DNA of 27,059 nt from an uncultured Kiritimatiellota bacterium (GCA_934621385.1 CAKTUI010000034.1:1-27059), one strand, 5' to 3'. Shown: positions 6,938 to 16,332, counted from the first letter of the stretch. Notes: generated by a model from the letters alone, not told the origin. A program made the numbers and translations.

Positions 6938-9900
6938 TTAGAGCATCAGCCCTCCTCCTGTTGGATTCCGATATAATATGGCACCTGGCAAAAGATTGTC
7001 TGCACTAGTGACTCCTTTCACCCCCACTTTATCCGTTCGGTTCGCCTTACATTCGCAACTCGGTGCTGGAATTTGATGAACAATATAATAATGATAGTGA
7101 GCTTGGTTCAAAAATGGATAATGACCTCTAAAGTCTTTTTCCTTTCCCGGTTCTGGTGCATCCAACCGATACATCAATGTACCAACAGGAGGATCGCAGG
7201 GTGCGCATCTTGGTTTTCTGCACTCCTTTTTCTGTACAAGTTCTTTAGCCGCAGTTACAGTTGCGTAAGCCCCCGCAATAATCGCCGTAATCTCCAAGAT
7301 TTTCGCAATTGCCGCTTCTACGGCATATTCCCCAGCTATTGCAACTGCCGGAGCAAACTCCCCCGTAATGTCAAACAACCCCAACGGATTGTTATTGCAC
7401 ATTAAATACGGATTGTATGGTATTTCCGCCTCGATTCCAAAACTATCAATCATTTTTCTTGAGTCCGTCGCCAACTCGTCGAACATCGGGTCGTCACTTA
7501 GCCAGCGTCCGTGGACGGGGTCGTAGTGCCGCCAGTTGAAGTAGGAGAGGCCCGTCGCGTCGTCAACATACTCGGAACTGAAGCGGAACGGGTTGCGGTT
7601 CCTGAGGAATCCTGTCGCAATCAGCGTCTTCCCGAACGACGAGTAATCGTAGTGCGCGGCGGTCTCGCCCGTCAGGGCGTTGACGAGTTCGGAGACGTTC
7701 TTGTTCGCGTCGTGGGTATAGAGGTAGGGCGTCCCATCCGCAACCATCGCGAGGGGGCGCGTCGCCACCGGTTCCGTCGGATCCCAGAGGAAGCGGTCGG
7801 TCACGCCGTTTACCGTCCGCGTAATGCAGAGGTAGCCGTCGTAGAGGAAGGTGGCAACCCTGTTCGTGATTCCGCCCGTCGTCTCCACGTACCTGACGCG
7901 CCGCCCCATGTGGTCGTACGCCATCAGGAGCGTCCTGTCGCCGCAGGTCCAGCGAACGGGGCGGTTCTCCGCGTTCCACTCGACCGTCCAGCGTCCCGTC
8001 GGTGTCTCGACGACTGTCTGGTTGCCGTTCGCGTCATAAGTGAACCTTTCGGGCGACTGCGGCACGTGGACGCGGTTCGTGACCGCCGCGACGAGGTCGT
8101 CGCCGCCCTCCCCGTCCGACGGCAGCGCGGCGTAGGTCTCGACCTGCGCCTCCACGTCCGACTCCGTGTTGTCGAACGCCGCCGTGCCGAAGAAGTAGCC
8201 GCCGAGGCGGTACGCCGGATTCCCGTTCACCGTGACGGTCGCCCGCGCATCCGCATATCCCCGCGCGGCGGCGAGTCCGGGAACCGTGCGCGAGACGTAC
8301 TGGTTCCGCACGTTGGACTCGTAGGCGGAGGCGTACCGAACCCCGTTTTCGTCGTAGACGGCGGACTCCGTGCGGTTGCCGATCGGGTCGTAGGCGAAGT
8401 CCTCCAGAAAGCCGTAGACCTCCGAACCGTCCTTCTCCCGCAGTGCCGTGACGACCTCCGAACGGGCGTTGTAGCCGTAGGAGTCCGCCGAACCCGCAAG
8501 GTCGCCGAACGCCGAACCGCCGCGCCCGATCATGATACGCCGCCCCGCCGCGTCGTTCCCGTACCCGAACGAGGAAATCACCGCGTCCCCGAAGGCGTTC
8601 GTGACCGCCGCGACGAGGTCACGCTTCGGCTCGTAGGCGACCGTCCGCCGGAAGTCCCCGCAGACGTATCCGGCGGGAAGGTCCGTCCCCGGTACGCGCA
8701 GCCACATGAAGGAAAGGCCGTCCGCCTCCACGGACGCGAGCCGTCCGAGCGCGTCGTAGCCGTAGGCTACGCCGTTCATGGAGGCGAGCCGTCCGCAGCC
8801 GTCGTAGGTCCGTTCGATTGCGACGCCGTTCTGCGTCTCGTTCGTGACCGCACCGAAAGCATCGTAGGCGAGGAGATTCGTCGAGACCCCGTCCGTCACC
8901 GCCGCGACGAGCCGCCCCGCCCGGTCGCGGGCGAACGCGGCGGACGGCGTGCCGTCCGAGTGCGAGACCTGCGCAAGGTCGCCCGCCGCATCGTAGGCGT
9001 AGTCCGTCACAATCCCCCGCGCGTCCGTGACGAGTCCCGTCGCCGCGTCCCGCAGCCAGCGCGTCACATCGCCCGCCGCGAGCGACCCGTCGCGGTAGGT
9101 CGCCATCGAGACCCTGTCGCCCCATTCGTCGTACCCCCAGTCCACGGGACAGGCCGCGCCCCGCACGGAGAGGACGCGCCCCTCGGGGTCGTACGCCGTC
9201 GTGACCGCGTTGCCGAGCGGATCCGTCACGGAGGTGCGCCGCCCCCGCGCGTCGTAGCCGAACTTCGTCACGTTCCCCGCCGCGTCCGTCGCCGAGACGA
9301 TCCGCCCCCGCGCGTCGTAGGCGTACGACGTGCGGTTGCCGCGTCCGTCGAATTGCGCCACGGGGCGGCCGAGCGCGTCGTAGTCGTACGACACGACGGC
9401 CCCGGAGGGCGAGGCGTTCGTGGCCGCGAGGCCGCGCACGGAAACCGCGAGTTCCGTGACGGACGAGCCGGGAACCGCCGTCTCGCGGACGGAGACCGCC
9501 CCGTTCCGCCAGAGCCGCGAGACCGTCGCGTTCCCCCGCCGGTCGACCGCGACCGTCTCCGCCGCAAGCGTCCCGTGCGGACCCGACGCGCCGAGTCCCG
9601 TCAGGCGCGTCCGCGTCGAACCCGCGCGGACGGGTTCCGCCGAGGCATCCGCCCCCGACTCCCACGCGGCGGATTCGCGCCACCAGTCCCCGTCCGCCTT
9701 CACGTACCGCACGTCGTTCGAGGCGATGCGGTCGGGTCCCGTCCAGCCGACGGCCCCGTCCCGGTCGAGGTCGCGCACCGCCGTTTCCGCCGCGCCGTCC
9801 GCCGAACGGGCGTAAAGCGTCGCGTCGAGGAGGGCCCCGTCCGCCCTGCGGACGGACGCGACAAGCCGCCCCGCCGCATCGTGGCGGTTCGAAGTGACGA

Positions 9901-12496
9901 CCTCCGTGCCGCCGAAGCCGGGCGCAACTTCCTCCACCGTCCGTCCGAGCGAATCGGTCCGGGCAAACGCCCGGCGCGGCGAATTCGTCCCCGCCGGACC
10001 GAGGAAGGTGCGCGTCCACCGCGTCCCGTCGGAATCCGCGCCGTAGGAATAGGTCGTGCGCGGCGTTCCGTTCACGGTCTCGGCGAGGATGCGTCCGTCC
10101 GCCCGCGTCAGTGTGGCGTTCGTCACCGCGCAGTCCGTCCCCCAGCCCTCGACGGCGGTCTCGCGCGCCGTCCCCGCCGCCGCGTCGACCGCATGGGTGA
10201 AGCGCGTCACCACCTTGTCCGCCGAAAGGCGGGAGACGCGCCGTCCGAGCGCGTCGTAGGCCGTGCTCTCGAACCGCGAGAGTCCGCCCGCCGACTCCGT
10301 GCGCCGCAGGACGCGGCCGAGCGGATCGTACGCCGTCTCCACCGTCACGTCGGGAAGTCCGCCGCCCGAACGCACCTCGCGCACGGTCCGGCCGAGGAGG
10401 TCGTAGCCGTACGCCGTCGCGACCCCGTCCGCCCCCGTGCGGGAGGCGATCCGCCCGTTCGCCCAGCGCGTCACGGTGCGCGAACCGTCCGACGCGGCGG
10501 TTGCCGTCTCGTTCCCCTCCTTGTCGCGGAAGGTCTCCGTCCACGAAATCCGCTCCCAGTCGTCGTCGCCCGTCCCTGCGGCGACCCACCGCTCCCGCAG
10601 GACGATCCGCCGCGACGAACGCACCTCGACCGTGACGTCGCGCACCGTCACGCCGGGCACGGGAACACACGCGGCGCTCGGATAGCGCGTCGAGACCGTG
10701 CGGAACCAGTCGCCGCCCGTCTTCCGCGTGAACACGCCCGCCGCCGTACCGTCCCCCGCCGCCCAGTCGCCCGAACAGTAGTCGTTGACCGTCACGGACC
10801 CGTCCGCCTCCACCGTCCGCGAGGGCCGCTCGCTGCACGGCCTGCACCCGTCCTTCGGCATGTAGTCCGTCAGCGTGAACGGATTCGCCGCGTCCGCCCA
10901 GGCGTTCGTGACGTCCGGCGCGGCGGGATTCGAAAGGCGCACCTCGCCGACGAGGCGGTGATTCCGCCCGTCCGTCGTGACGTGGCGGAGAACCCGCGAA
11001 ACCGCCACGTCCCCGACCCACTCCGTCTCGTCGCGGGCCGTGCCGGGTTCCGTCGCGCCGTCGTCGGACGGAACCGCGAAGGTCTCCGCCCAGACGGGGT
11101 CGCGGACGGACACGTCCAGGCCGAGCGGCGCGTACGCGCGCACGGTCCGCCGCATGGGTGCGGACGGATCGCCCGGAATCCACTCCCGCGTCTCGACGAC
11201 GTTCCCCGCCGCGTCGTAGGCATTCGAGACGGCGAGGCCCTCCGGGCGGAATTCACAGACAATCCGCCCGTACGAGCCGGTCGCGGCGGAATCCGTCCCG
11301 TAGACGTAGCGCGTCGTGCGGGCGAGGCGACCGGGATCCTCGACGACGCTCTCGACCAGTTCGCGCCCGCCGATCCGCAGGTAGGTGCGCCGCACGACAT
11401 TTGAGAAACCATTTGGCCCGGATGTCACCGTATCCACGATGCGCCGCGTTCCATCGTCCGCGACTGGCCATTCGCACGACGCGACAAGATTACCGCCGCG
11501 CACAACCGAGCGGACGGGCGTACCGTCCGGACCTGTCCGCCGGACAAAGTCCGTGCGACCGACCAGCACACCGCCACGATGTTCCTCGATGCGAACAACA
11601 CCTCCCGAAGGACGCGTGACCGCATACGAGGCAAACGGCACCGCCCCCGTCACCGTGCCGTACACTCCTTCCGCCGTGTAGTCCCTCCCCACGGACTTGG
11701 AATCGTAGAAGTCGAGCGTCAGACGACTGTCCTCCTCCGCCCCGACTTGCACGAGACATTCCTTCGTCCGAACCTGGCGGATGCGCCGGTCGGCGAGGTA
11801 GCGTCGAGCCGTTGCCTGATCGACTGGCACCCACCGCCCCGTGCGGGGAACAAACACCTGCCACGCATCCGTCGCCTCATCGCAGCGCACGAGATCGCTG
11901 AGGCGAAGAACCGAGACAGCCTCGGGGCGTTCGCCCGAGACAAGCGCAAGCGCGGCGGACAGCTTCACATCGTCTCCGAAGAGGGCCTCCGGCGCGAGGC
12001 GCAGAAGGCCAGACGCATTGCCAGATGCGTCCCCGCCGAGACCGACCTGCCAGCCGGGCGTTCCACGCGGCAATGCGGACGCACCATCAGGCGCGGCGGG
12101 CGCATAGCCGCCGCCGGGCGAAGTGTATGTGCCCGACTCGCCTGCGCGGCACGAGGACGGCAGACGCGTGAACCATACGGAGTAGGATGCCTCGTGCGGC
12201 CCGCACGGGCGGCCGTTCCCCTGTCGGCAACCGTCAATGAGAATCGTCCCGGACTGCGGCGCAGGCGGGTTCACCCCGTCATGATGGAAGAGGAGCGTGA
12301 CCATCCGCGAACCCGTCTCGACCCCGCAGGTCGCCGTCGCCGTGACCGACACCTCAATCGGGCTGTCCTCGCAGGGCGTGTAAGTCCGCTCCCCGCCACC
12401 CGACACCACGACGGCACACCCGCAATCCCACGCCCATACGGCGTGAGAAACAAGGAGAAGCAACCAAATCGCTGTACCTGTGAAGAGTCGTCCCAT
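6938..12496 (-). CDS. Main exported RHS/YD-repeat protein with variable C-terminal toxin tip
   Basis: 1852 residues from the ATG at 12496, chosen because AGGAGG lies 7 bases upstream and a signal peptide follows at once (MGRLFTGTAIWLLLL...VWA); a longer ORF reading has no such support. Residues 25-400 are a unique N-terminal region. YD repeats then run from about 400 to 1668 (SNAYDAAGN, YGYDLLGR, YDPLGR, YDALGR, YDARGR), ending in FNWRHYDPVHGRWLSDDP. The tip (about 1670-1852) is AT-rich. It has CNNNPLGLFDITG, a long hydrophobic helix-like segment, then a Cys/His-rich end (CRKPRCAPCDPPVGTLMYRLD, HYPFLNQAHYHYY, CECK). I recognise no catalytic family, but the layout fits Rhs proteins that shield a C-terminal toxin in a beta-cocoon. 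It is the only RHS copy here with a normal N-terminus. Confidence 0.9.
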   Translation of the reverse strand: MGRLFTGTAIWLLLLVSHAVWAWDCGCAVVVSGGGERTYTPCEDSPIEVSVTATATCGVETGSRMVTLLFHHDGVNPPAPQSGTILIDGCRQGNGRPCGPHEASYSVWFTRLPSSCRAGESGTYTSPGGGYAPAAPDGASALPRGTPGWQVGLGGDASGNASGLLRLAPEALFGDDVKLSAALALVSGERPEAVSVLRLSDLVRCDEATDAWQVFVPRTGRWVPVDQATARRYLADRRIRQVRTKECLVQVGAEEDSRLTLDFYDSKSVGRDYTAEGVYGTVTGAVPFASYAVTRPSGGVVRIEEHRGGVLVGRTDFVRRTGPDGTPVRSVVRGGNLVASCEWPVADDGTRRIVDTVTSGPNGFSNVVRRTYLRIGGRELVESVVEDPGRLARTTRYVYGTDSAATGSYGRIVCEFRPEGLAVSNAYDAAGNVVETREWIPGDPSAPMRRTVRAYAPLGLDVSVRDPVWAETFAVPSDDGATEPGTARDETEWVGDVAVSRVLRHVTTDGRNHRLVGEVRLSNPAAPDVTNAWADAANPFTLTDYMPKDGCRPCSERPSRTVEADGSVTVNDYCSGDWAAGDGTAAGVFTRKTGGDWFRTVSTRYPSAACVPVPGVTVRDVTVEVRSSRRIVLRERWVAAGTGDDDWERISWTETFRDKEGNETATAASDGSRTVTRWANGRIASRTGADGVATAYGYDLLGRTVREVRSGGGLPDVTVETAYDPLGRVLRRTESAGGLSRFESTAYDALGRRVSRLSADKVVTRFTHAVDAAAGTARETAVEGWGTDCAVTNATLTRADGRILAETVNGTPRTTYSYGADSDGTRWTRTFLGPAGTNSPRRAFARTDSLGRTVEEVAPGFGGTEVVTSNRHDAAGRLVASVRRADGALLDATLYARSADGAAETAVRDLDRDGAVGWTGPDRIASNDVRYVKADGDWWRESAAWESGADASAEPVRAGSTRTRLTGLGASGPHGTLAAETVAVDRRGNATVSRLWRNGAVSVRETAVPGSSVTELAVSVRGLAATNASPSGAVVSYDYDALGRPVAQFDGRGNRTSYAYDARGRIVSATDAAGNVTKFGYDARGRRTSVTDPLGNAVTTAYDPEGRVLSVRGAACPVDWGYDEWGDRVSMATYRDGSLAAGDVTRWLRDAATGLVTDARGIVTDYAYDAAGDLAQVSHSDGTPSAAFARDRAGRLVAAVTDGVSTNLLAYDAFGAVTNETQNGVAIERTYDGCGRLASMNGVAYGYDALGRLASVEADGLSFMWLRVPGTDLPAGYVCGDFRRTVAYEPKRDLVAAVTNAFGDAVISSFGYGNDAAGRRIMIGRGGSAFGDLAGSADSYGYNARSEVVTALREKDGSEVYGFLEDFAYDPIGNRTESAVYDENGVRYASAYESNVRNQYVSRTVPGLAAARGYADARATVTVNGNPAYRLGGYFFGTAAFDNTESDVEAQVETYAALPSDGEGGDDLVAAVTNRVHVPQSPERFTYDANGNQTVVETPTGRWTVEWNAENRPVRWTCGDRTLLMAYDHMGRRVRYVETTGGITNRVATFLYDGYLCITRTVNGVTDRFLWDPTEPVATRPLAMVADGTPYLYTHDANKNVSELVNALTGETAAHYDYSSFGKTLIATGFLRNRNPFRFSSEYVDDATGLSYFNWRHYDPVHGRWLSDDPMFDELATDSRKMIDSFGIEAEIPYNPYLMCNNNPLGLFDITGEFAPAVAIAGEYAVEAAIAKILEITAIIAGAYATVTAAKELVQKKECRKPRCAPCDPPVGTLMYRLDAPEPGKEKDFRGHYPFLNQAHYHYYIVHQIPAPSCECKANRTDKVGVKGVTSADNLLPGAILYRNPTGGGLML

Positions 12497-12507
12497 TCGT
12501 TTGCCTC

Positions 12508-13476
12508 CTATGGAACGGTGACCATGCAACTTCGGATGAGCGAGGGTGCCGTGACCGCCCCAGCGTCCGGACTGCGCCCAAGCCGCCACTCGTCGAGATT
12601 GGAAACGCCGTCCCCATCCATATCACCCGCCGCGTCGGCGGCATCCCGAGGGTCGAGTCCGTGGCGGACTTCCCATCCATTGGGCAGGCCGTCGCCGTCG
12701 TCATCCGCCAAGGCATCGACCGCGTCCATGAGGAACTCCCGGTAAAGCCGACGCACCTCGCCCGACGAGAGACACCGCGACCACAGGCGAACGTCGGCAA
12801 TTCGTCCGATGAACGGCTGCGCACCGCGTTCCCCGGCAAGAGTGCCGACGATGAGCGGCGCGGCCGCATCGGCAGACACCCGGTCGGGAAAGTGGCGCGA
12901 GGCAACCCTCTTGCCATCCACCGAAAGGTAAAGCCCCTCGCCCGAATAGGCCAGCGTCACATGCGTCCACCCGTTCGTCCGCAGGGTGCCGCCTGTGACG
13001 GCATTCGCGTCGTCTCCCGATCGGACGAACGCCCCCACGCCGCCTTCAGCCGCGACATAGAGGCCGACCCCGTCCTCCCAACCGTCCACATCCGTCGTCC
13101 GCACGAGAATCGGCGCAAACGGTGCAAGCGATTCGGCGCGGACCCAGGCCGCAATCGTGACGGATCCCGTGAGAGAGACCCCTGCAAGCCCCGGAATGAA
13201 GGCGGGGGACTTGGAACCATCCGCAGGATCGGCCGCGTCCGTCGCGGCCGGAAAGACCACCGCCCCGCCGCCGGGTGACCTGGAGTCAACCGCAACGCAA
13301 TCGAGATCAACTTCCGCCGAACGCCCACGGCCTGAGGAATCCGCTCCCACATCCCCACCCGCGCCCCCGAACCGCCACCATCCCTCAAGCGCATCGTCCG
13401 CCCGAACTGTGCCCCAGCCGATGGCGGTGACAACCACCAGCGTGAACATCCGCCATCTCATGCAACCGCATTTCAT
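12508..13476 (-). CDS. Exported LamG/ConA-like protein with DxDGDG calcium-motif tail
   Basis: 322 residues from the ATG at 13476, which overlaps the stop of the preceding gene (ATGA) with GAGGAGGTG upstream. A signal peptide (MKCGCMRWRMF...GTVRA) leads into a concanavalin-like LamG domain at about residues 25-250, with typical strands (LEGWWRFGG, VTIAAWVRAE, GWTHVTLAY, LYLSVDGKRV, FIGRIADVRLWSRCLS). The end carries thrombospondin-type-3-like calcium repeats (DDDGDGLPNGWEVRHGLDP, GDMDGDGVSNLDEW). Such domains bind glycans or stabilise surface proteins; the ligand is unknown. It sits 11 bases before the main RHS gene, so the two are almost certainly co-expressed. It may help display or assemble the RHS protein. 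Confidence 0.88.
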   Translation of the reverse strand: MKCGCMRWRMFTLVVVTAIGWGTVRADDALEGWWRFGGAGGDVGADSSGRGRSAEVDLDCVAVDSRSPGGGAVVFPAATDAADPADGSKSPAFIPGLAGVSLTGSVTIAAWVRAESLAPFAPILVRTTDVDGWEDGVGLYVAAEGGVGAFVRSGDDANAVTGGTLRTNGWTHVTLAYSGEGLYLSVDGKRVASRHFPDRVSADAAAPLIVGTLAGERGAQPFIGRIADVRLWSRCLSSGEVRRLYREFLMDAVDALADDDGDGLPNGWEVRHGLDPRDAADAAGDMDGDGVSNLDEWRLGRSPDAGAVTAPSLIRSCMVTVP

Positions 13477-14495
13477 TCGTCCACCTCCTCGGCAAGCGTT
13501 GACAGGACGCGCCGCGCCCGATCGGCGACGGGTTCCCCCGGCCATCGCGACACGACATCAAGCAGCGCCCGGCGGGCCTCGTCCTCCCGCCCGTCCTGCA
13601 GGTCAATCCACGCCCCGACGTAGAGGAGTTCCGCCTGCTCACTCGGAGACGGGCTCTCCGCGCCAGCGGCTGTGAGAGCCGCCCGCGCCCGAGCGAAAGC
13701 CCCCTCGTTAGCATAGGCGACCGCCCTCAGACGGCAGGCCCTCACGCGATAACCGGGATAAGCCACCTCCATCCGATTCGCGGCATCGACCGCCCGCGCC
13801 GAATCCCCCACGCGCAACCAGTACCGCGTCTCGGCACGATAGACATCCGCCGCCTCACGACCGACCAACCCGTCCGCCCATAGACCGAGTGCCGACAACC
13901 GCTCATCATAATCGGCACCGGGAAATGTCCCGAGAAGAAGGTCGAACGCTGCATCGAAATCAAGTGGACCACCCCGGACGAGCATGGCGAGAAGACGCGG
14001 TCGCCACTGGGGCAGGCGCGGCGAAAGCGTACCATCCGCAAGCCCGGCCAACATCTGACGGTCAATCATCCTCCCGATCCGGATGGAATCGAACCCACGC
14101 AAGACGAAGTCCGACGACCCAGAATCGAGAAGAGCCGGGTTCGGTACGAGCACATCGGGCATCCCCTCAGGGACGAGTCCAATCTCCACCGCACACGCGC
14201 CACCGTCGGGCATCTCCTCATCCTGAAGGTCGACCTCCGGACTGGAATCAACGGCGAACGGAATGTCGGGCAAGCCAAAATCCGCATCGAACGCCACCCC
14301 CTCCACACCCACCACCGTCTCGGGCGAGGGAATCCAGGCTACCGAAGGCCCGATTCGCCCAAGGACAGTCGGAGGGGAAAAGATCACCTCGCGTCTCTTT
14401 GCACCCGGCGGAATCGGCGGCAGGTCGAGAATAGCCGCCGCGCACACGCCCGCCATCGGCAGGAGGAGAACAGCAATGCCCGAACGCACACTCAT
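13473..14495 (-). CDS. Exported TPR-like helical-repeat protein
   Basis: 340 residues with an N-terminal signal (MSVRSGIAVLLLPMAGVCAAA). A Pro-rich, probably extended region follows (LDLPPIPPGAKRREV). The C-terminal half is Ala/Arg/Leu-rich with helix pairs typical of tetratricopeptide repeats (YRAETRYWLRVGDSARAVDAANRM; ARARAALTAAG; AELLYVGAWIDLQDGREDEARRALLDVV). TPR proteins act as scaffolds; no enzyme motif is visible. Start and stop both overlap the neighbouring genes by four bases (ATGA), so translation is coupled with the next exported proteins. A role in exporting or assembling the RHS or LamG protein is inference from the operon only. Confidence 0.82.
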   Translation of the reverse strand: MSVRSGIAVLLLPMAGVCAAAILDLPPIPPGAKRREVIFSPPTVLGRIGPSVAWIPSPETVVGVEGVAFDADFGLPDIPFAVDSSPEVDLQDEEMPDGGACAVEIGLVPEGMPDVLVPNPALLDSGSSDFVLRGFDSIRIGRMIDRQMLAGLADGTLSPRLPQWRPRLLAMLVRGGPLDFDAAFDLLLGTFPGADYDERLSALGLWADGLVGREAADVYRAETRYWLRVGDSARAVDAANRMEVAYPGYRVRACRLRAVAYANEGAFARARAALTAAGAESPSPSEQAELLYVGAWIDLQDGREDEARRALLDVVSRWPGEPVADRARRVLSTLAEEVDE

Positions 14496-15970
14496 CGGAA
14501 GACCTCCCTCGCCACTTCGGATGGACTGACCACATCGTCCGCCGTCCCCGGCACTCCGTCCGCTCCCGCCGGACCGAACTTCAGAAAGTCAATGCCCCGC
14601 GCCACCACGGCAGGGTTGCGCGTTGCGACAATCAGGGGATGGAGAATGACATCGGCGCAAGCCTGCAGGGCGCAGGACTCCAGGGGCGCACGGGCGAACG
14701 CCGCCATCGCGGCATCAACGGAGGCGACGGGATCGTCCATCCACAGGAGACGCCGCGCAATCGCGAGCCGCACAGTCCAGTCCGACGACTCAAGTCCGTC
14801 AAGCCGTGCCCGTGCGGCGCGGCGGGCGGGATCGTCAAGACGCGGCGCGTCGAGGATCGGATTCCGCCCCGTGGGAACCGAGTTCCCGTCGTTGAAGTCC
14901 AGAAAGGCGGAGGCACAACCCAGATGAATGTCCCGGCGGCGCATGGCCGTGGCGGCGAGTTCGACGACCTGCGGATAGGTGCGGGTGGACGACACCATCA
15001 GCGCGGCTCGGCACTCGGCGACCGCCTCGTCCATGCGCCCCATCCGCCAGAGGAGGTCGATCAACTCGGGCAACGCCCGGATGACGGCCGTTCGAAACCC
15101 GTCCGCATCGTCAAGCGGCAAGGCGAGCAGGCCCGAGCGAATCGCCCCGACTGCCCGGTCGAGGGTCTGTGTCGGCGAACCAATCGCGGCGAACTTCCCC
15201 GCAAGACCTGTCGCACCCGGCTGACGCGCATTCGCACCGAAGAGCACATTCTCGGCTGCCGTGCGGTCGCCACGGGCCGCCAGCAGGGGTGCCAAGACAA
15301 ACGAGGCGGACACGAATGCCTCCGGGGGACAGTTCGTCAGGGCGAGAACGCCGCGTGCCTCCGCCACCGCATCATCGGTTCGACGGGCATCGCGAAGGAT
15401 TTCCGCCCGTCGGACGAGGGCCCGCACCCGCAGGGAAAGCCCTGGTTCGGTCGCCGCATAATCCCCCAGCAGGGCGAGAGCCCGTTCCGAGTCCATCAGC
15501 CGGACAGCCATCAAATCCGAAAGCCAACTCAGGGCCGAGAAGCGGTGCTCAGGCAACAAGAAGTCACGTCCACTCGTGGAGAGAATCTCCGCCATTTCCC
15601 CCGCAATCCGCTCCGCCTCCGAGAGGAGAAGCGGCGAGTTCCTGTACCCGAGCATGGCCGCATGGCGGACGGACTCGGCAGGCGAGGCGAGCAGGTCGCG
15701 GCATGTGCGCTCGTAGTCCGCACCACGACCCAGTCCCTGCGCCATTCCCCTCAGCACCCAAAGTTGCCTTCGCACAGCGGACTCGGATTCGTTCGTCCGC
15801 ACCACGGATCGGAGCCAGTCGAACGCCGCGCAACGCATCGCAGGCGTATTCGTCGCGAACGACGACTCGACCTGCGCGAGATCGCGGAATGGCAAGGCCT
15901 CCGCAGGGGCGAACCCTGCGGTAAGCGCAACCGAGAGGAACATCCATTTGCCTGAGCTTCGAGCAGTCAT
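14492..15970 (-). CDS. Exported helical-repeat (TPR-like) protein, first gene of the RHS operon
   Basis: 492 residues from the ATG at 15970. I prefer it to an upstream in-frame start because GGAG lies about 10 bases before it, a promoter ends just upstream, and a signal peptide follows (SSGKWMFLSVALTAGFAPAEA). The rest is nearly all Ala/Leu/Arg-rich helix (RALALLGDYAATEPGLSLRVRALVRRAEILRDARRTDDAVAEA), typical of TPR or HEAT-like repeats. Near the C-terminus is GADGVPGTADD, a turn motif common in PVC surface proteins. No catalytic motif. Its stop overlaps the start of a second exported TPR-like gene, and the set leads into the LamG and RHS genes. Function unknown; an envelope scaffold is the simplest guess. 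Confidence 0.82.
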   Translation of the reverse strand: MTARSSGKWMFLSVALTAGFAPAEALPFRDLAQVESSFATNTPAMRCAAFDWLRSVVRTNESESAVRRQLWVLRGMAQGLGRGADYERTCRDLLASPAESVRHAAMLGYRNSPLLLSEAERIAGEMAEILSTSGRDFLLPEHRFSALSWLSDLMAVRLMDSERALALLGDYAATEPGLSLRVRALVRRAEILRDARRTDDAVAEARGVLALTNCPPEAFVSASFVLAPLLAARGDRTAAENVLFGANARQPGATGLAGKFAAIGSPTQTLDRAVGAIRSGLLALPLDDADGFRTAVIRALPELIDLLWRMGRMDEAVAECRAALMVSSTRTYPQVVELAATAMRRRDIHLGCASAFLDFNDGNSVPTGRNPILDAPRLDDPARRAARARLDGLESSDWTVRLAIARRLLWMDDPVASVDAAMAAFARAPLESCALQACADVILHPLIVATRNPAVVARGIDFLKFGPAGADGVPGTADDVVSPSEVAREVFR

Positions 15971-15998
15971 ATCCGATCTCCGTGTGCCGACACCCGAG

Positions 15999-16027
15999 AG
16001 TATACCAAAACTCCCCCGTCTGCACAA
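15999..16027 (-). promoter_or_regulatory. Promoter of the RHS operon
   Basis: On the minus strand TTGTGC (16022-16027) and TATACT (15999-16004) are separated by exactly 17 bases. A start near 15992 gives a leader of about 20 bases containing the GGAG box of the first TPR-like gene. No further promoter of this quality was noticed in the short junctions down to the main RHS gene, so this one may drive the whole first part of the locus. Confidence 0.6.
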
Positions 16028-16230
16028 GCCGCTTGCTCGGGGCTTGCGCGGCGGCTCATCCGACCCGGTCGCGGCAAATGGTCTTGCCGGCCTGCCGTCC
16101 GGCAGACCATCCAAAGTGCCGCGCCTGCGCCTACTCAACGCCTGCGCGGTAAGGCTTTTTCCGCCCTTCTGCGCTCCGCCGCTCCCAAGCGGGGATCCGG
16201 GGGCGCAGGCCCCCTCACCTCCATCCCCTC
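16028..16230. other. Intergenic region with small hairpins, no gene
   Basis: The stretch upstream of the RHS operon promoter holds no believable gene. It contains an 11-bp stem at 16079-16109 (TGGTCTTGCCGG against CCGGCAGACCA, one bulged T), a CCGCT/AGCGG hairpin near 16181-16195 and a GGGGGC/GCCCCC hairpin near 16198-16213. These look like GC-rich dispersed intergenic elements. None is followed by a T-run long enough to call a terminator. Confidence 0.45.
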
Positions 16231-16316
16231 CTACCTCTGCGACCTCTCTGCGTCCCTTGCGGCTAAAACCACCTTTCCTTCCCTCTTCCGTGATTTCCGC
16301 GTGTTCTGTGGTTATT
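16231..16316 (+). repeat. Dispersed degenerate intergenic repeat, copy 1
   Basis: The block reads CTCTGCGACCTCTCTGCGTCCCTTGCGGC, then TTCCGTGATTTCCGCGTGTTCTGTGGTT. The same two blocks in the same order recur inverted at 26124-26205 and in partial form at 26321-26480. It lies only in intergenic DNA and encodes nothing evident. Such CTTTGCG/TTCCGTGG tracts read in frame give FRVFRG-like peptides, a frequent source of false ORFs. Confidence 0.6.
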
Positions 16317-16332
16317 CCCCACGCGGCAAAAT

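Noticed and set aside
7511..11404. Plus-strand ORF of 1297 codons opposite the main RHS gene
   Set aside because: Same antisense artefact; no domain, no ribosome-binding site, and its low-complexity RR/VV composition mirrors the RHS codons.
12497..12589. Upstream extension of the main RHS gene by 31 codons
   Set aside because: The extension overlaps the LamG gene and would bury the signal peptide; AGGAGG supports the ATG at 12496.
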